NCBI RefSeq assembly: GCF_002163625.1
Contig: NZ_CP020892.1
Location: 2,480,001-2,544,000, forward strand
Length of the DNA stretch: 64,000 bases
Direction of reading: 5' to 3'
Source of the DNA: Pseudomonas sp. M30-35
Lineage (GTDB): Bacteria > Pseudomonadota > Gammaproteobacteria > Pseudomonadales > Pseudomonadaceae
How positions within the stretch are numbered: the stretch's first letter is position 1; the number at the start of each line of letters is the position of its first letter. Positions 25,888 through 35,594 of this stretch are shown here, piece after piece. The translations under genes were made by a program, and so were the position numbers. Below the pieces are notes generated by a model. It did no database searches, had not been told where the DNA came from, and saw only the letters and a program-made list of their open reading frames with translations.

Positions 25888-28461
25888 TCACGTCCCCTGC
25901 GCACAACTCGCCTCCACCTGTTGGTAAGGATTGTCGCTTGCTTCGTCGGTCGGCTCCTGATAGTTCAACTGGCAGGACTCCTCGGACGACTGGCCCCAAA
26001 CCACTTTCAACCCCTTGTGTTCACCACGCAAGAAGATCAATCCGCCCTGCCCGACCATCGCAACCGGTTTGTCCTCGGCATCGACCACGCTCGCACCGAA
26101 AGGCACCTTGTCGTTCTGCAACCGAAGCAGCAGCGGCTTGCCATTGATGGTTGCGTAATCAAGACGCACCACTGCGCCACGGCGAGGTACTGCGTTCTGC
26201 GAAGTAGTCTGTAATTCTACATCGACCGGCAAGCCACGCGGGCTGATGCCGACAGGGTTGTGACGATAAGGTGTCAGGCCTGCTTTGAGCGCCTCGCCAT
26301 CGCCATCAAGCTTGTTGCCCTGGCCACTGGTTAGCTCTGCGCCTGGAGCACCCTCTGCTACCAATAGAGCCATGGTTTCGCCACGTTCTGGGCTAAACAC
26401 GAAGCCGCCCGAATGCGCTACCACGGTACCGGTGGCTGAGCCGGAGTACTGCTTGTAGTCTTCACCCTGACTGTAGCTGCCGCCGAGTTGGGTCACTGAA
26501 GTGCGGTAATTGAGGTTGCCGCCGTAGGTGTTAGTGCTCTCGCTATCGGTTTCCGAACGACTGGCGTATACACCGTAGCTCGCTTCACCATACTCACCGG
26601 CCGAACCAGACAGGTTGCTACGTATCGAGCTGTTACTGTCGTCGTCAAACGTAGCGGTGGTGGTCAGCATCGGCCGACGTGCCCCCGAACCCAGCGGGAT
26701 GCTGGCGCTCAGCATGTAGGTATCGTTGTTCTCTCCGTCCTGCACCTCGCGGCTGGCCGTAAGGTTCATATAACCCCAGCTAAACCCTTTGCCGTAGCCG
26801 AGCTGAAAGGTAGTGCTGTCGGCCTGTTCGCCCCAGTAATTACGGGTCAGGCCAGTGAAGTTGAAGTCGCCGAGATCGCCCAGTGGCTGACTGATGCTGA
26901 CCTGAAAGCGATTACGTTCGCGCAAGGATGCCGAATCGGCGTTCTCGCGCAGGCGAGCGAAGTCGCCGAAGCTGAGAAATTCTTCGCTTGAGAAGCGATA
27001 GGCTGCCAGTGAAAAATTGGTACGAGTAGAGTCCAGCAGCTTGCTGTAGCTGATCCGGTAACTTTGCCCGGTCAGGTCGCCGCCGAGCGCATCGTCATCC
27101 GTGCCGGTGGTCGGCAGGCCTTTGGCACGGGACAAGGTGGCATCAACCCCCACAGCACCAAGTGGTGTGGCGAAGGCCGCCCCCACTAGAGCCGAACTGT
27201 AGTCCTCGCCAATGATACCGCCGCCGTATGCTGTCAGTTTGTTGCTGATACCCCGGCGATAGGTAGCCTGAGTGAACCAAGGCTCATCTTCCAGGTTGTC
27301 ATCGCGGTAGTTGCCCGAGACTATATTGAAGCGCGAGGAGCCTGGACGCAGCATCTGCACCACTGCGGTGAAGGGCACGATAAAGCTTTTCTCACGACCG
27401 TCCGCCTCAGTGACAGTCACCTCAAGGTCACCGGCATAGCCAGTGGCGTAGAGATCGTCGATGACGAAGGCGCCCGGTGCCACGCTGGTCTCATAGACCA
27501 CATTACCGTTCTGGCTGATGGTGACCTTGGCGTTGGTCTCCGCTGTGCCGCGGACAATTGGTGCGAAGCCGCGTTCGCTCTCCGGGAGCATGCTGTCGTC
27601 ACTGGCAAGCTGTATACCAGTAAAGGGAATACTGTCGAAATCGCTGCCTGGGGTGAAGTATTCGCCGAGGGTCAGTTGCGACTGCAGCATATCGACGTCA
27701 GTTTGCGCATAACTGTTTTGCGAATTGTACTCGCCCGGACCATCATCACTGTCGCGATAGTTGCCATTATGGCGCAAGCGCCAACCAGATACGTTGAACC
27801 CGGCGTTGATGTTGACACTATAGTCAGTGGTGGTGTCAGCTCCATCGCGCTCATTGCGAAATACGTTGCCGTGGTAGCCGAGGATCGCCGCGGTGATACC
27901 TTCATCCCATTCTGTAGGGTCGACATAACCGCGCTTGACGCGCCCGGCATAGGCTTGGGGAATGCCCAGAGTACCGCTTAGCTCGGCCACATCCATACTG
28001 AAGGTAGCACCTGGAATCAGCGCCTGAGCCTCGATGCAATCGCTGGCCAGAACTTGCGCAACCTGCTCCTGGTCGGGCAACTGTTCAAGCCTGGCGCCCC
28101 AACGGCGGGCGTCTGCGGCAGAAAAGCAAAAGTGCTGTGTACCTTCCGCGTCAATTACCCGTACGGCCTGACGGATGCGTTCCTTACCGTTGAGGGTAAT
28201 GTCCAACGTATAAGTGCCGGGAACGACGATACCCGCCTTGGCAAAACGCGAAAGATCAATGTCCTGCCCCATCCCACGCAGGAAACCGCTATCAAAAACC
28301 GGGCTGGTTGCCACTTCCACAGGGTCAATTGCAGCCGGAGTCTTGGCGGCTGAAAATATGCCGAGCACTGTGCATATAATCTGTGCGAGAGGTGTGAGGC
28401 GCAGCTTTCTATCGGCCGCGGTAAACCCACCCGTTGCATTTCTGCACCGGAAAGCATTCAT
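25888..28461 (-). CDS. Fimbrial outer-membrane usher (PapC/FimD family)
   Basis: 857 residues. Ushers are outer-membrane pores that accept chaperone-subunit complexes and polymerise pili. Visible features are a signal/leader region to ~residue 45, an N-terminal periplasmic domain (FDSGFLRGMGQDIDLSRF), a long beta-barrel (RGTAETNAKVTISQNGNVVYETSVAPGAFVIDDL is the plug-adjacent block typical of the family), and C-terminal domains (RRGAVVRLDYATINGKPLLLRL). Length is normal. The ATG at 28461 has AGGA upstream. A strong stem-loop separates it from the chaperone gene. Confidence 0.95.
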   Translation of the reverse strand: MNAFRCRNATGGFTAADRKLRLTPLAQIICTVLGIFSAAKTPAAIDPVEVATSPVFDSGFLRGMGQDIDLSRFAKAGIVVPGTYTLDITLNGKERIRQAVRVIDAEGTQHFCFSAADARRWGARLEQLPDQEQVAQVLASDCIEAQALIPGATFSMDVAELSGTLGIPQAYAGRVKRGYVDPTEWDEGITAAILGYHGNVFRNERDGADTTTDYSVNINAGFNVSGWRLRHNGNYRDSDDGPGEYNSQNSYAQTDVDMLQSQLTLGEYFTPGSDFDSIPFTGIQLASDDSMLPESERGFAPIVRGTAETNAKVTISQNGNVVYETSVAPGAFVIDDLYATGYAGDLEVTVTEADGREKSFIVPFTAVVQMLRPGSSRFNIVSGNYRDDNLEDEPWFTQATYRRGISNKLTAYGGGIIGEDYSSALVGAAFATPLGAVGVDATLSRAKGLPTTGTDDDALGGDLTGQSYRISYSKLLDSTRTNFSLAAYRFSSEEFLSFGDFARLRENADSASLRERNRFQVSISQPLGDLGDFNFTGLTRNYWGEQADSTTFQLGYGKGFSWGYMNLTASREVQDGENNDTYMLSASIPLGSGARRPMLTTTATFDDDSNSSIRSNLSGSAGEYGEASYGVYASRSETDSESTNTYGGNLNYRTSVTQLGGSYSQGEDYKQYSGSATGTVVAHSGGFVFSPERGETMALLVAEGAPGAELTSGQGNKLDGDGEALKAGLTPYRHNPVGISPRGLPVDVELQTTSQNAVPRRGAVVRLDYATINGKPLLLRLQNDKVPFGASVVDAEDKPVAMVGQGGLIFLRGEHKGLKVVWGQSSEESCQLNYQEPTDEASDNPYQQVEASCAQGT

Positions 28462-28490
28462 ATTGATGTCCTACAGGAGTTCCTGGTGAG

Positions 28491-28523
28491 CCCGGGCAGG
28501 AGGGTTTTACCCTCCTGCCCGGG
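28491..28523 (-). terminator. Strong stem-loop between chaperone and usher genes
   Basis: Perfect 14-base arms (CCCGGGCAGGAGGG and its complement) around TTTTA. It sits inside the operon, 30 bases before the usher start, and lacks a downstream T-run on the minus strand. It is therefore more likely a partial attenuator or an mRNA-protecting hairpin that keeps pilin and chaperone output above usher output than a full terminator. Confidence 0.6.
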
Positions 28524-28574
28524 GATAGCTGACTTCGTCAAGTGTCGCCAAACGGCGAAACGAAAACCCTTGCG

Positions 28575-29312
28575 TTAGGGCTTCAGCTCATATGCCCGTT
28601 CTCGACTGGCACCGAAATCATCGAGCCAGTTCACCTGGACCTTTCCACCAGAAACCGGGCCGCTCAGGCCAGGAAGAGGAAAATCTTGCGTCGCATGCGG
28701 CGCTACCATGCCGCCGCTGTCGAGGCTGTATTTCTTGTCAGCATTCAGTGCTACATGAGCAAAGCTGACATGAAAGTCCGAGTCATTGCGCGCTTGCAAT
28801 GCATAACCTGCACCGGCGCGAACCACTGTCCAACTCAGCTTATCAACTGCATCTTGCAACTTGCCTTGGAGTCCTTCAGGGCGGTAAAACAGCTTGAGTC
28901 GTGTCCGAAAGGCCAACTGCATGACATTGCGATCTGCCGTACCTTCGGCTCTGGGTGGAACCTCCAGCACATTGAGCCAAAACACTGACTCTTGATCCTT
29001 TGGCAGCTCACCACCAACACGGACAATACGTAGCGTCTGCCCTTTGTTAGCTTCAACCCGTACTAACGGTGGCAGCACGACAAAAGGTAACTGCTCAGCA
29101 CCTGGCTGTACCGAAGGATCACCTGCATCAAGCCATGCCTGCACCAATGCTGGTTTATTGGCGGTGTTAGTTAAGCGTACGTTGATCTCGCGATCAGCGG
29201 CCGGATAGATAAAGCGCGTCCCTGCGATCTGGACCCCAGCCTGCACCATTAATGGGGCAATCAGCAGCCCCGCAAGCAAGCAGGATGAAATTCTTCTCAG
29301 AGCACTACGCAT
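28575..29312 (-). CDS. Periplasmic pilus assembly chaperone (PapD/FimC family)
   Basis: 245 residues from the ATG at 29312, chosen because GGAGGAGG lies just upstream and the signal peptide follows at once (RRISSCLLAGLLIAPLMVQA). The two Ig-like domains show family landmarks: GTRFIYPAADREINVRLTN, the Arg-containing first strand, and domain-two block RTRLKLFYRPEGL. It would hold fimbrial subunits by donor-strand complementation in the periplasm and deliver them to the usher. It lies between the major pilin and usher genes, as is usual. Confidence 0.93.
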   Translation of the reverse strand: MRSALRRISSCLLAGLLIAPLMVQAGVQIAGTRFIYPAADREINVRLTNTANKPALVQAWLDAGDPSVQPGAEQLPFVVLPPLVRVEANKGQTLRIVRVGGELPKDQESVFWLNVLEVPPRAEGTADRNVMQLAFRTRLKLFYRPEGLQGKLQDAVDKLSWTVVRAGAGYALQARNDSDFHVSFAHVALNADKKYSLDSGGMVAPHATQDFPLPGLSGPVSGGKVQVNWLDDFGASRERAYELKP

Positions 29313-29367
29313 ACCAACCTCCTCCTCAATACCCCGACCGCGGATCACTCCGCGGCCAAGTAACTGG

Positions 29368-29910
29368 TTACTGATAATCCAGGCTGTAAACCAGTTGAGT
29401 CTCTACCTGACCAGCAGTTGCAGTGCCTGTGGCGACATACTGCACGCCGTACTGCAGATCCGCAGTACCAACACCTGCTGTATCAGTAAAGGCCACATAT
29501 TGGTTGTTAGTGTTGGTGATCAGATCTATACCGGTGCCGTTGGCATCGGTCACCTGCACCTGCACACCCTCTGCAGGGGTGACGCTGGCAGTGTTGATCA
29601 AATAGCCAGTGCCCTGGTCAACGTTCAATGCTTCAAAATAGGCACGCACACTACCAGTAGCTGGGCAGCCACTCAGCGACAAATTTACTGAAGTGGCACC
29701 AGCGGTGTCACCCGGGTTAGCCAGAGCAGTTTTGGATACGGACGGCAGAACGACAGTGGCGTCGCCTGTAGCACCGTTAACAGCGACATCACAGGAAGAG
29801 TCAACGACTTCACCGGTGATAGTAATAGTGCCATCTGCGGCATAGGCGCCAGTAGTGCTCAGCAGGCCGACGCCGAAAAGGCCTACAAATGCTGCGGAAA
29901 GCGTTTTCAT
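29368..29910 (-). CDS. Major fimbrial subunit (type 1-like pilin)
   Basis: 180 residues: signal peptide ending GAYA (about residue 24), then GTITITGEVVDSSCDVAV, the start of a classical pilin domain, with the second Cys in LSGCPATG and a terminal aromatic strand (LVYSLDYQ). It should form the rod of the fimbria. It is first in the operon, 55 bases before the chaperone ATG, consistent with needing the highest expression. Confidence 0.92.
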   Translation of the reverse strand: MKTLSAAFVGLFGVGLLSTTGAYAADGTITITGEVVDSSCDVAVNGATGDATVVLPSVSKTALANPGDTAGATSVNLSLSGCPATGSVRAYFEALNVDQGTGYLINTASVTPAEGVQVQVTDANGTGIDLITNTNNQYVAFTDTAGVGTADLQYGVQYVATGTATAGQVETQLVYSLDYQ

Positions 29911-30543
29911 GTATTGCTCCAGTAAAAAATTTTCAAGTAAGCTCCGGCACCATCCTCGGCAGGAGAGGCGCGCATATTACTTTGCCACTACCCACTTGAA
30001 TGTAGCACTGCTCCCTTATGCCTGTAGGATCATTCCTAGCTGCACCAAACTCGGCTCTGCTTCTCGTTTGCAGCTAAAATATTGGCAGCGCGATCCTACA
30101 AACCTCCTTCCATTCTGTCGGTGATTTTCATGCGCGCAGCCATGATCAACAGACGTGGTAACTAGCACACCATCCATTGCTCAACTGTCTTAAGGAGAAT
30201 CTGCATGCAGGCACGGCACCCTGCTGGATATCCTGACGTTGCACGGAAAGCAGATCATGCAAACCCACAATACTTGCAGCCGCAAGGTATCGGATTAAGT
30301 GCATGTTGATGTGGCAACCGAGCGCTCCGCAGCCGCGTGCAGCGTAGGCCAGCAGATTGGTTCTGCCTAGGCTGCACCGCCGGTGGGAATACCACGCCAA
30401 CCGGTTTGACATAAACATCTAATGCCGGTTTCTTGCGCTCGACTGGCTCAGGTTACTGGGCTGCCAAGTCTGTGAAACAAAAAACCGCTAGCGACTACTC
30501 GCTAACGGTTTTAAACCTGTTGCCAATTGAACAACGGATTAAC
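29911..30543. other. Intergenic region upstream of the fimbrial operon
   Basis: 633 bases. The end next to 29910 should hold the fimbrial promoter; the other end holds the terminator of the BCCT gene. The middle has only low-quality frames on both strands and nothing I recognise. Confidence 0.5.
30481..30512 (-). terminator. Rho-independent terminator of the BCCT transporter gene
   Basis: The arms AAAACCG..TAGCG and CGCTA..CGGTTTT pair around ACTACT, and on the minus strand the stem runs into a T-rich tail. It lies 32 bases past the transporter stop codon. Confidence 0.8.
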
Positions 30544-32097
30544 TCAGCTTCGCCCCTCAGTCGAGAGTGATTTAATAAAGCCGACCATTAGCAGCAGCAT
30601 GATGGCCATGAACGGTAGTCCCATCGCCACAGCCCCTGCCTGAATACCCTTCAGTGCGGTATCGCCACCGATAACGAATAACGTAATCGTGACCAGTGCC
30701 ACCATCAACAACCACAGAATCCGCTGCCCTGCATGAGTATCAGGTTCGCCACCAGCGGCCAGGTTATCAACCACCAACGCACCAGAATCCATTGAGGTGA
30801 CCATAAATATCACCAGTAGCACGACCACGAGCATGGAGGTAATCGTCGACATGGGCAGGACTTCCAAGAACTGGAATAACGCCATATTAATGTCCACCAG
30901 CCCGGCCACAAGCGCGCCCTGTCCTGCTGTAATCTGATTAATGGCGCTAAGACCAAAAGCGGCGAACCAGAATACAGTCGCAATAGTTGGGAATACCATC
31001 GCCACACAGACCAACTGACGCAGCGTACGGCCACGTGAAACCCGTGCGATGAACACCCCTACAATTGGCCCCCAGGTGCACCACCAAGCCCAATAAAAGA
31101 CGGTCCAGCCTTGAAACCAGTCTTGATCCGGGCGGTTGACCCAGTTAGCCAACGGGCCAAAGTATTCGACGTAATCGACCGCAGTGGTGACCACTGAGGA
31201 GAGAAAGGTCCCCACACCAACGGCGACAGCGACCAATACAAATAGAGCCAGCGCCAAAAGCATATTGATGTTGCTTAACAGCTTCACCCCAGCATGCATA
31301 CCTCTCCACAATGAGAGAGCTGCAAGGCCGGTTACCGTGAAGATAAACAACAATTGAAAACTGAAGGAGTTGGCGACACCCAGCACATGGGTAATCCCGG
31401 CCGTCGCTTGCATAGCACCCAAACCCAGCGAAGTGGCCAGGCCAAATACGGTAAGCACCACAGTAAAGATGTCGACGATTTGTCCGGGTAAGCCTTTATA
31501 GGCATCGCCAATCAGCGGTTTCAAGCCAGAACTGAGTGAAAAAGGCATGCCTTTATTAAACGCAAAGTAGCCAATAACCAAGGCACTGGTGAGATAAATC
31601 GCCCACGGATGAAGCCCCCAATGGAACATGGTTGCACCCATTGCGGCATGCGCAGCATCAGGGGTGTTTTTAACCACGTTTAACGGCGTTTTCCACCATT
31701 CAGTGTATTGCGCCACGGGTTCGGCAACGCCCCAGTAAAGTAAACCCACGCCCATGCCCGCGGCGAACATCATGGAGAACCATGACAGTATGCTGAATTC
31801 AGGTTTTGCATCCTCGCCACCCAAGCGAATTTTCCCGTAAGGCGATACGGCAACACCGGCACAAAACAACACGGCCATATTGCCCATAATCATAATGAAC
31901 CAATCACAGTTTATTAGAATCCAGCCTTTGATTGACTCCAGGGTCTGGCCAAACGCAACAGGGTCATAAAGCGCTATCAACACCAGTGCTAGCACGATAA
32001 AAAATGATGCCGGGAAAATTACGCGGTGGAAGTTCAATCCCATGATGCGCATATTAAATGCGGGAGGATGTGCACCTTCTGCAGCTATTTCTTTCAT
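30544..32097 (-). CDS. BCCT-family betaine/carnitine/choline-type transporter
   Basis: 517 residues with about 12 membrane segments. The BCCT hallmarks are clear: FAAGMGVGLLYWGVAEP near residue 100 and the segment-8 signature YWAWWCTWGPIVGVFIARVS near 320. BCCT carriers take up quaternary ammonium compounds with Na+ or H+ or by exchange. Regulatory C-terminal tails are absent, so this looks like a nutrient carrier rather than an osmosensor. It follows the cupin-FAD-rubredoxin-ALDH-Rieske genes on the same strand after a 345-base gap, which suggests it imports their substrate from its own promoter. Confidence 0.93.
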   Translation of the reverse strand: MKEIAAEGAHPPAFNMRIMGLNFHRVIFPASFFIVLALVLIALYDPVAFGQTLESIKGWILINCDWFIMIMGNMAVLFCAGVAVSPYGKIRLGGEDAKPEFSILSWFSMMFAAGMGVGLLYWGVAEPVAQYTEWWKTPLNVVKNTPDAAHAAMGATMFHWGLHPWAIYLTSALVIGYFAFNKGMPFSLSSGLKPLIGDAYKGLPGQIVDIFTVVLTVFGLATSLGLGAMQATAGITHVLGVANSFSFQLLFIFTVTGLAALSLWRGMHAGVKLLSNINMLLALALFVLVAVAVGVGTFLSSVVTTAVDYVEYFGPLANWVNRPDQDWFQGWTVFYWAWWCTWGPIVGVFIARVSRGRTLRQLVCVAMVFPTIATVFWFAAFGLSAINQITAGQGALVAGLVDINMALFQFLEVLPMSTITSMLVVVLLVIFMVTSMDSGALVVDNLAAGGEPDTHAGQRILWLLMVALVTITLFVIGGDTALKGIQAGAVAMGLPFMAIMLLLMVGFIKSLSTEGRS

Positions 32098-32442
32098 TAC
32101 AGGGCCTCGCTATTATTTTTGTATTTAAATCGATTCTGCAGCGTGTTTCGTCATTGCCAAATCACTACAAGGCTTGCGCTGGAATGTGATATTCAGTCAG
32201 GTTAATCAGCTAGACAAACCATTTTATCTGGTGGATTTATGACTTTTTGTCACTGATATTTTTCTTATCGTCAACCTGAGTTAGCTGCCGTTAAACTATT
32301 GAAAAACCAGTTCCTTACGTGGTTCTGTTCGGGTCACTGATGGCTCATGCCAACGCGCTTTACCAAGCGTCAACATGGGTCAAATTTTGCAAAAACATGG
32401 AGGTTTCAACGCGCGGTATCAGTTGAAGAATGCCCACCCTGC
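32098..32442. other. Promoter region of the BCCT gene
   Basis: 345 A/T-rich bases between the cupin stop and the transporter start. They contain TGACTTTTTGTCA at 32240-32252, a short palindrome that resembles the repeat in the Rieske-gene promoter region, and so may bind the same regulator. No gene is visible. Confidence 0.4.
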
Positions 32443-32835
32443 TCAAACAAGCCCATGGCGTTGCTTCCAGTCACCTGGATGCACCACATAACCGAACAAT
32501 GCATGACCGCCATAGACCAGCTCAGTGCCTTCCGGAATCCACAACATCTGGCCTGGACTGACGCGATACAGTTGACCATTGGCCTGCAGCTCGAAGCAGC
32601 CTTCTATGACAAAAATCACTTCATCATAGAGCAGCGTCCAAGCCACTTCAGCGCCCTCCCAACGAGCAAAGCCGATGCCTATATTGGGTGAAATCTCATT
32701 GCTAACTGCACGCGCAACAAATGCCTGTCCATTACTGTCGGCGGCGTTGCGCAAGGTAAAGTCGAGATCATGATGATCGATCAACAGCACCGGGCCTTTA
32801 CCCGAAGTTTTCACGCTGGACGTTGCGCTACTCAT
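32443..32835 (-). CDS. Small cupin-domain protein
   Basis: 130 residues forming a single cupin barrel: YDEVIFVIEGCFELQANGQLYRVSPGQMLWIPEGTELVY shows the G-x-L/P-G-x-x-x-x-I-P pattern. It resembles EutQ-like cupins. The metal-binding histidines of enzyme cupins are mostly absent, so a catalytic role is uncertain; it may bind an intermediate. The start overlaps the stop of the flavoprotein gene by four bases, tying it to the catabolic operon. Confidence 0.8.
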   Translation of the reverse strand: MSSATSSVKTSGKGPVLLIDHHDLDFTLRNAADSNGQAFVARAVSNEISPNIGIGFARWEGAEVAWTLLYDEVIFVIEGCFELQANGQLYRVSPGQMLWIPEGTELVYGGHALFGYVVHPGDWKQRHGLV

Positions 32836-34163
32836 ATTTCACTCCGACTATTGAATGCAGCTAAACGAATCCGTGAGCGCACGCCTATGCCCAGGAATGG
32901 TTCAGGTGGATTGAGTGATGGCATGCCGGTAACCGCTTGAATATCACGCAACTGGCTTGAGTCCGCACCGATTGCCAGATCTGCTAATAAAGTTCCAGAA
33001 ATGGTGCCCCATGCAGCGCCTACACCATTGTCGCAAGCGGAGGCAAAAACGCCGTCCTGCAACTCGCCAAAGAAATTAGTGAAGTTGCGAGAAATGGCAT
33101 ACACCCCGCCCCAGGTATGGGTAAACGGCACAGCAGCCAGTTGCGGAAAACGCGCCAAAAATGCCTTGCGATGATCGGCTGCGACCTGTTGGCGCATGGC
33201 ATCGCTGGTGCTACGACCGTACTTGGGTACGTGCTTATAGGTGTTGCGAATAATCAACCGGCGGTCTTGGGTCATGCGTACTGTGGTACCCGCATGATCA
33301 GCTGGGGTCAGGCCCCAATCCAGTTGGCCACCATACGCTGCGAGCTCGGCGTCTGTGAGTGGCCGCGTCCAGCTGGCGAACGTCATCACTGGCAGCAGTC
33401 GATTGCGCAGGAAACCGAATTCCTGAGTAAAAATACTGGTGCCCAACAACAGCTTTGGCGTGGTGATGTTCCCCTGTGTGCCATGCAGAATCCAGCCGCC
33501 GTTGGCATCACGCTCAAGCCGTTGAATCGGTGACTCTTCAAGTAACTCGACATTGTCAGGCAGACTGCGAGCCAGCCCATTCACCAGCGCTGCTGGCTGC
33601 ATCAAGTAGCAGCCCGGGGTGAAGATGGCCTGGCTGTAGTGTTGACTGCCAATAACCTTGGACAAGCGCTCACGGTCAACCCACTCAAAAGGCTCACCGA
33701 GGTCTTTCATCAAGCTTGCAAAGTGCTCAAGGTAAGCCTGCCCGCGCTGGCCCACTGCACCTTGGTATTTGCCCGCGTGTGACCATTGGCAATCAATTTC
33801 ATGCAGGTTTACCAGCCCTTGTAGCTGGCTGATAGCCGCGCGATTAAGTGCTAGCAAGCGCTGCTTGTGCGCCGGGTCAGGATGTTCAAGCGCAAACTTG
33901 TGCGGCAGATCAATCACAAAACCCGAGTTTCGCCCTGAAGCGCCATACCCCACACGCTGGGCATCGACCAAAACTATACGAGCTTGCGGCAGTTGCTCAG
34001 CGAGTCGCCTGGCGGCGGCGAGGCCAGCAAAGCCTGCGCCGATAATGGCGTAATCCGCCCGCTGTTGGCCCTGCAAGCGCTTGGCCGCTGGCACATCATG
34101 CAAAGCGCTGTACCAGCCGCAGCTTGAGTCGTCCAACGGCAAATTAACCTTTTTATTAGTCAT
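32832..34163 (-). CDS. DAO-type FAD-dependent amine/amino acid oxidoreductase
   Basis: 443 residues. The FAD-binding Rossmann motif is YAIIGAGFAGLAAARRLAE near residue 38; RVGYGASGRNSGF is the DAO-family follow-up block, and the C-terminal THTWGGVYAISRNF and CDNGVGAAWGTISG complete the flavin site. Relatives include gamma-glutamylputrescine and N-methyl amine/amino acid oxidases. It lies 10 bases after the rubredoxin-reductase gene. In this operon it could remove a second methyl or amine group after the Rieske step, possibly releasing an aldehyde for the ALDH. Substrate unknown. Confidence 0.87.
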   Translation of the reverse strand: MTNKKVNLPLDDSSCGWYSALHDVPAAKRLQGQQRADYAIIGAGFAGLAAARRLAEQLPQARIVLVDAQRVGYGASGRNSGFVIDLPHKFALEHPDPAHKQRLLALNRAAISQLQGLVNLHEIDCQWSHAGKYQGAVGQRGQAYLEHFASLMKDLGEPFEWVDRERLSKVIGSQHYSQAIFTPGCYLMQPAALVNGLARSLPDNVELLEESPIQRLERDANGGWILHGTQGNITTPKLLLGTSIFTQEFGFLRNRLLPVMTFASWTRPLTDAELAAYGGQLDWGLTPADHAGTTVRMTQDRRLIIRNTYKHVPKYGRSTSDAMRQQVAADHRKAFLARFPQLAAVPFTHTWGGVYAISRNFTNFFGELQDGVFASACDNGVGAAWGTISGTLLADLAIGADSSQLRDIQAVTGMPSLNPPEPFLGIGVRSRIRLAAFNSRSEI

Positions 34164-34173
34164 GATGTGTCTC

Positions 34174-35583
34174 TCAGGCTACGTCTTGTTGCGCGGTTTC
34201 ACACGATTGCAGCCAGCTACTGCGTTGCACTTGTGCCTGGCGTCCAAGTAGGACAAAACCGTGCAATTTTCCCGCAGCACAATAGAACCCTGCGCTCAGC
34301 CCATCATCAGTCGGTGTACAGCGCCATTCACCTTGAATACCGATTGCCGGAGGCAGCAGGCAAAGTGGCGCCGCTGGTGTTTTCACCATGACCGGCATCA
34401 GTGGGTAGTCAGCCGAACACAGTTGCCCAAGCAAGGTTTTACTCAGCGCTTGAATGCCCTGATTGATAGGCGCCAGATACGGCAATAACTGCCCGTCGAT
34501 TTCAATGCAATCGCCCAAGGCGTAAATACCCGGAATTGAAGTCTGCAAATTCGCATCGACTTGGATGCCGCGATCAGTCGCTATACCCGCGCTGTTTGCC
34601 AGTGCCAGATTGGGCCGTAGGCCAACAGCCGACAACACCAGGTCTGCTTGCAGCGTTTCACCGCCGGTTAGCTGTAGTTGATACCTATGCTCCAGCCGAT
34701 CAACTTGCGCCACTGAATTTTGCAGGTACCAATTGACGCCCTGCTCACTCAACGCCGATTGTAAATGTTGCCCGGCTTGTGCCGGTAACAAGCGCTCCAT
34801 CGGCCACTGCCCCAGGCCAATAACACTGACCTGATAACCATTACTGGCTAGATCATTGGCGAACTCACAACCAATCAGGCCATCACCCACAATCGCCACA
34901 TGCTTAACCCCGTCCAGACGCTGGCGAAAGGCTTGGTAGTCATGCAAGTTGTTGACACTGAGCAAGGCATCGCTATCACCCGCGATCGGCAAACGAATCG
35001 GTGCAGCGCCACTGGCCAATACCAACTGGCCGTATTCCATTTCACCAAAACTGGTGTGCAGCACACGCTTAACGCTGTCGATACGCTCGACCCGGCAATG
35101 TGGGTAGATGCGGATATTCAGGCGTTTTTCCAGCGCCAATGGCGTCTCACCCGCGAGTGCTTCAGCGGTTTTCCCTTGGGTTAAACCAATCGATAGTGCA
35201 GGCTTAGAATACAAATGCCCGGACTCTTGAGTGAGCAAACGAATTTCAATGTGCGCATCTGCCCGACGCAGAGCCTGAGCCAAACCGTAACCGGCATAGC
35301 CGCTGCCGATGATCACGATTGGCTGGCGCGGTTGTACGCTTACTTCTGGTTTAACAACTGGCTTCGTGGCCGTTGCTGGAGTTGCCGTTACTGGAGTTGC
35401 TACAGCGATGATCGGCTCGTCAATTTCGAGCATCTCGAAATCACTTTTACCGACGCCACACTCTGGGCAAATCCAGTCTTCTGGTACATCTTCCCAGCGA
35501 GTTCCGGCAGCAATTCCATCTTTAGGCCAGCCTTCAGCTTCGTCGTAGATCAAGCCGCAAACCACACATAGCCACTTTTTCAT
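34174..35583 (-). CDS. Rubredoxin fused to rubredoxin reductase
   Basis: 469 residues from the ATG at 35583 (GGAGG upstream). Residues 1-~55 are a rubredoxin with both iron-binding Cys pairs (CVVCG, CPECG). A linker rich in Pro, Ala and Thr (~57-85) leads to an NAD(P)H/FAD reductase like AlkT/Rub[18 protein letters not shown] (FAD) and [17 protein letters not shown] (NAD(P)H), with a C-terminal GIYALGDC block. The protein can pass electrons from NAD(P)H to its own rubredoxin. It lies between the ALDH and DAO genes, and no ferredoxin-type reductase is present, so it is the likely electron donor to the Rieske oxygenase; that is inferred. Confidence 0.9.
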   Translation of the reverse strand: MKKWLCVVCGLIYDEAEGWPKDGIAAGTRWEDVPEDWICPECGVGKSDFEMLEIDEPIIAVATPVTATPATATKPVVKPEVSVQPRQPIVIIGSGYAGYGLAQALRRADAHIEIRLLTQESGHLYSKPALSIGLTQGKTAEALAGETPLALEKRLNIRIYPHCRVERIDSVKRVLHTSFGEMEYGQLVLASGAAPIRLPIAGDSDALLSVNNLHDYQAFRQRLDGVKHVAIVGDGLIGCEFANDLASNGYQVSVIGLGQWPMERLLPAQAGQHLQSALSEQGVNWYLQNSVAQVDRLEHRYQLQLTGGETLQADLVLSAVGLRPNLALANSAGIATDRGIQVDANLQTSIPGIYALGDCIEIDGQLLPYLAPINQGIQALSKTLLGQLCSADYPLMPVMVKTPAAPLCLLPPAIGIQGEWRCTPTDDGLSAGFYCAAGKLHGFVLLGRQAQVQRSSWLQSCETAQQDVA

Positions 35584-35594
35584 GATTGCCTCCA

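Noticed and set aside
30146..30418. 90-codon minus-strand frame in the gap upstream of the fimbrial operon
   Set aside because: No ribosome site, no recognisable family, and no consistent coding pattern on either strand.
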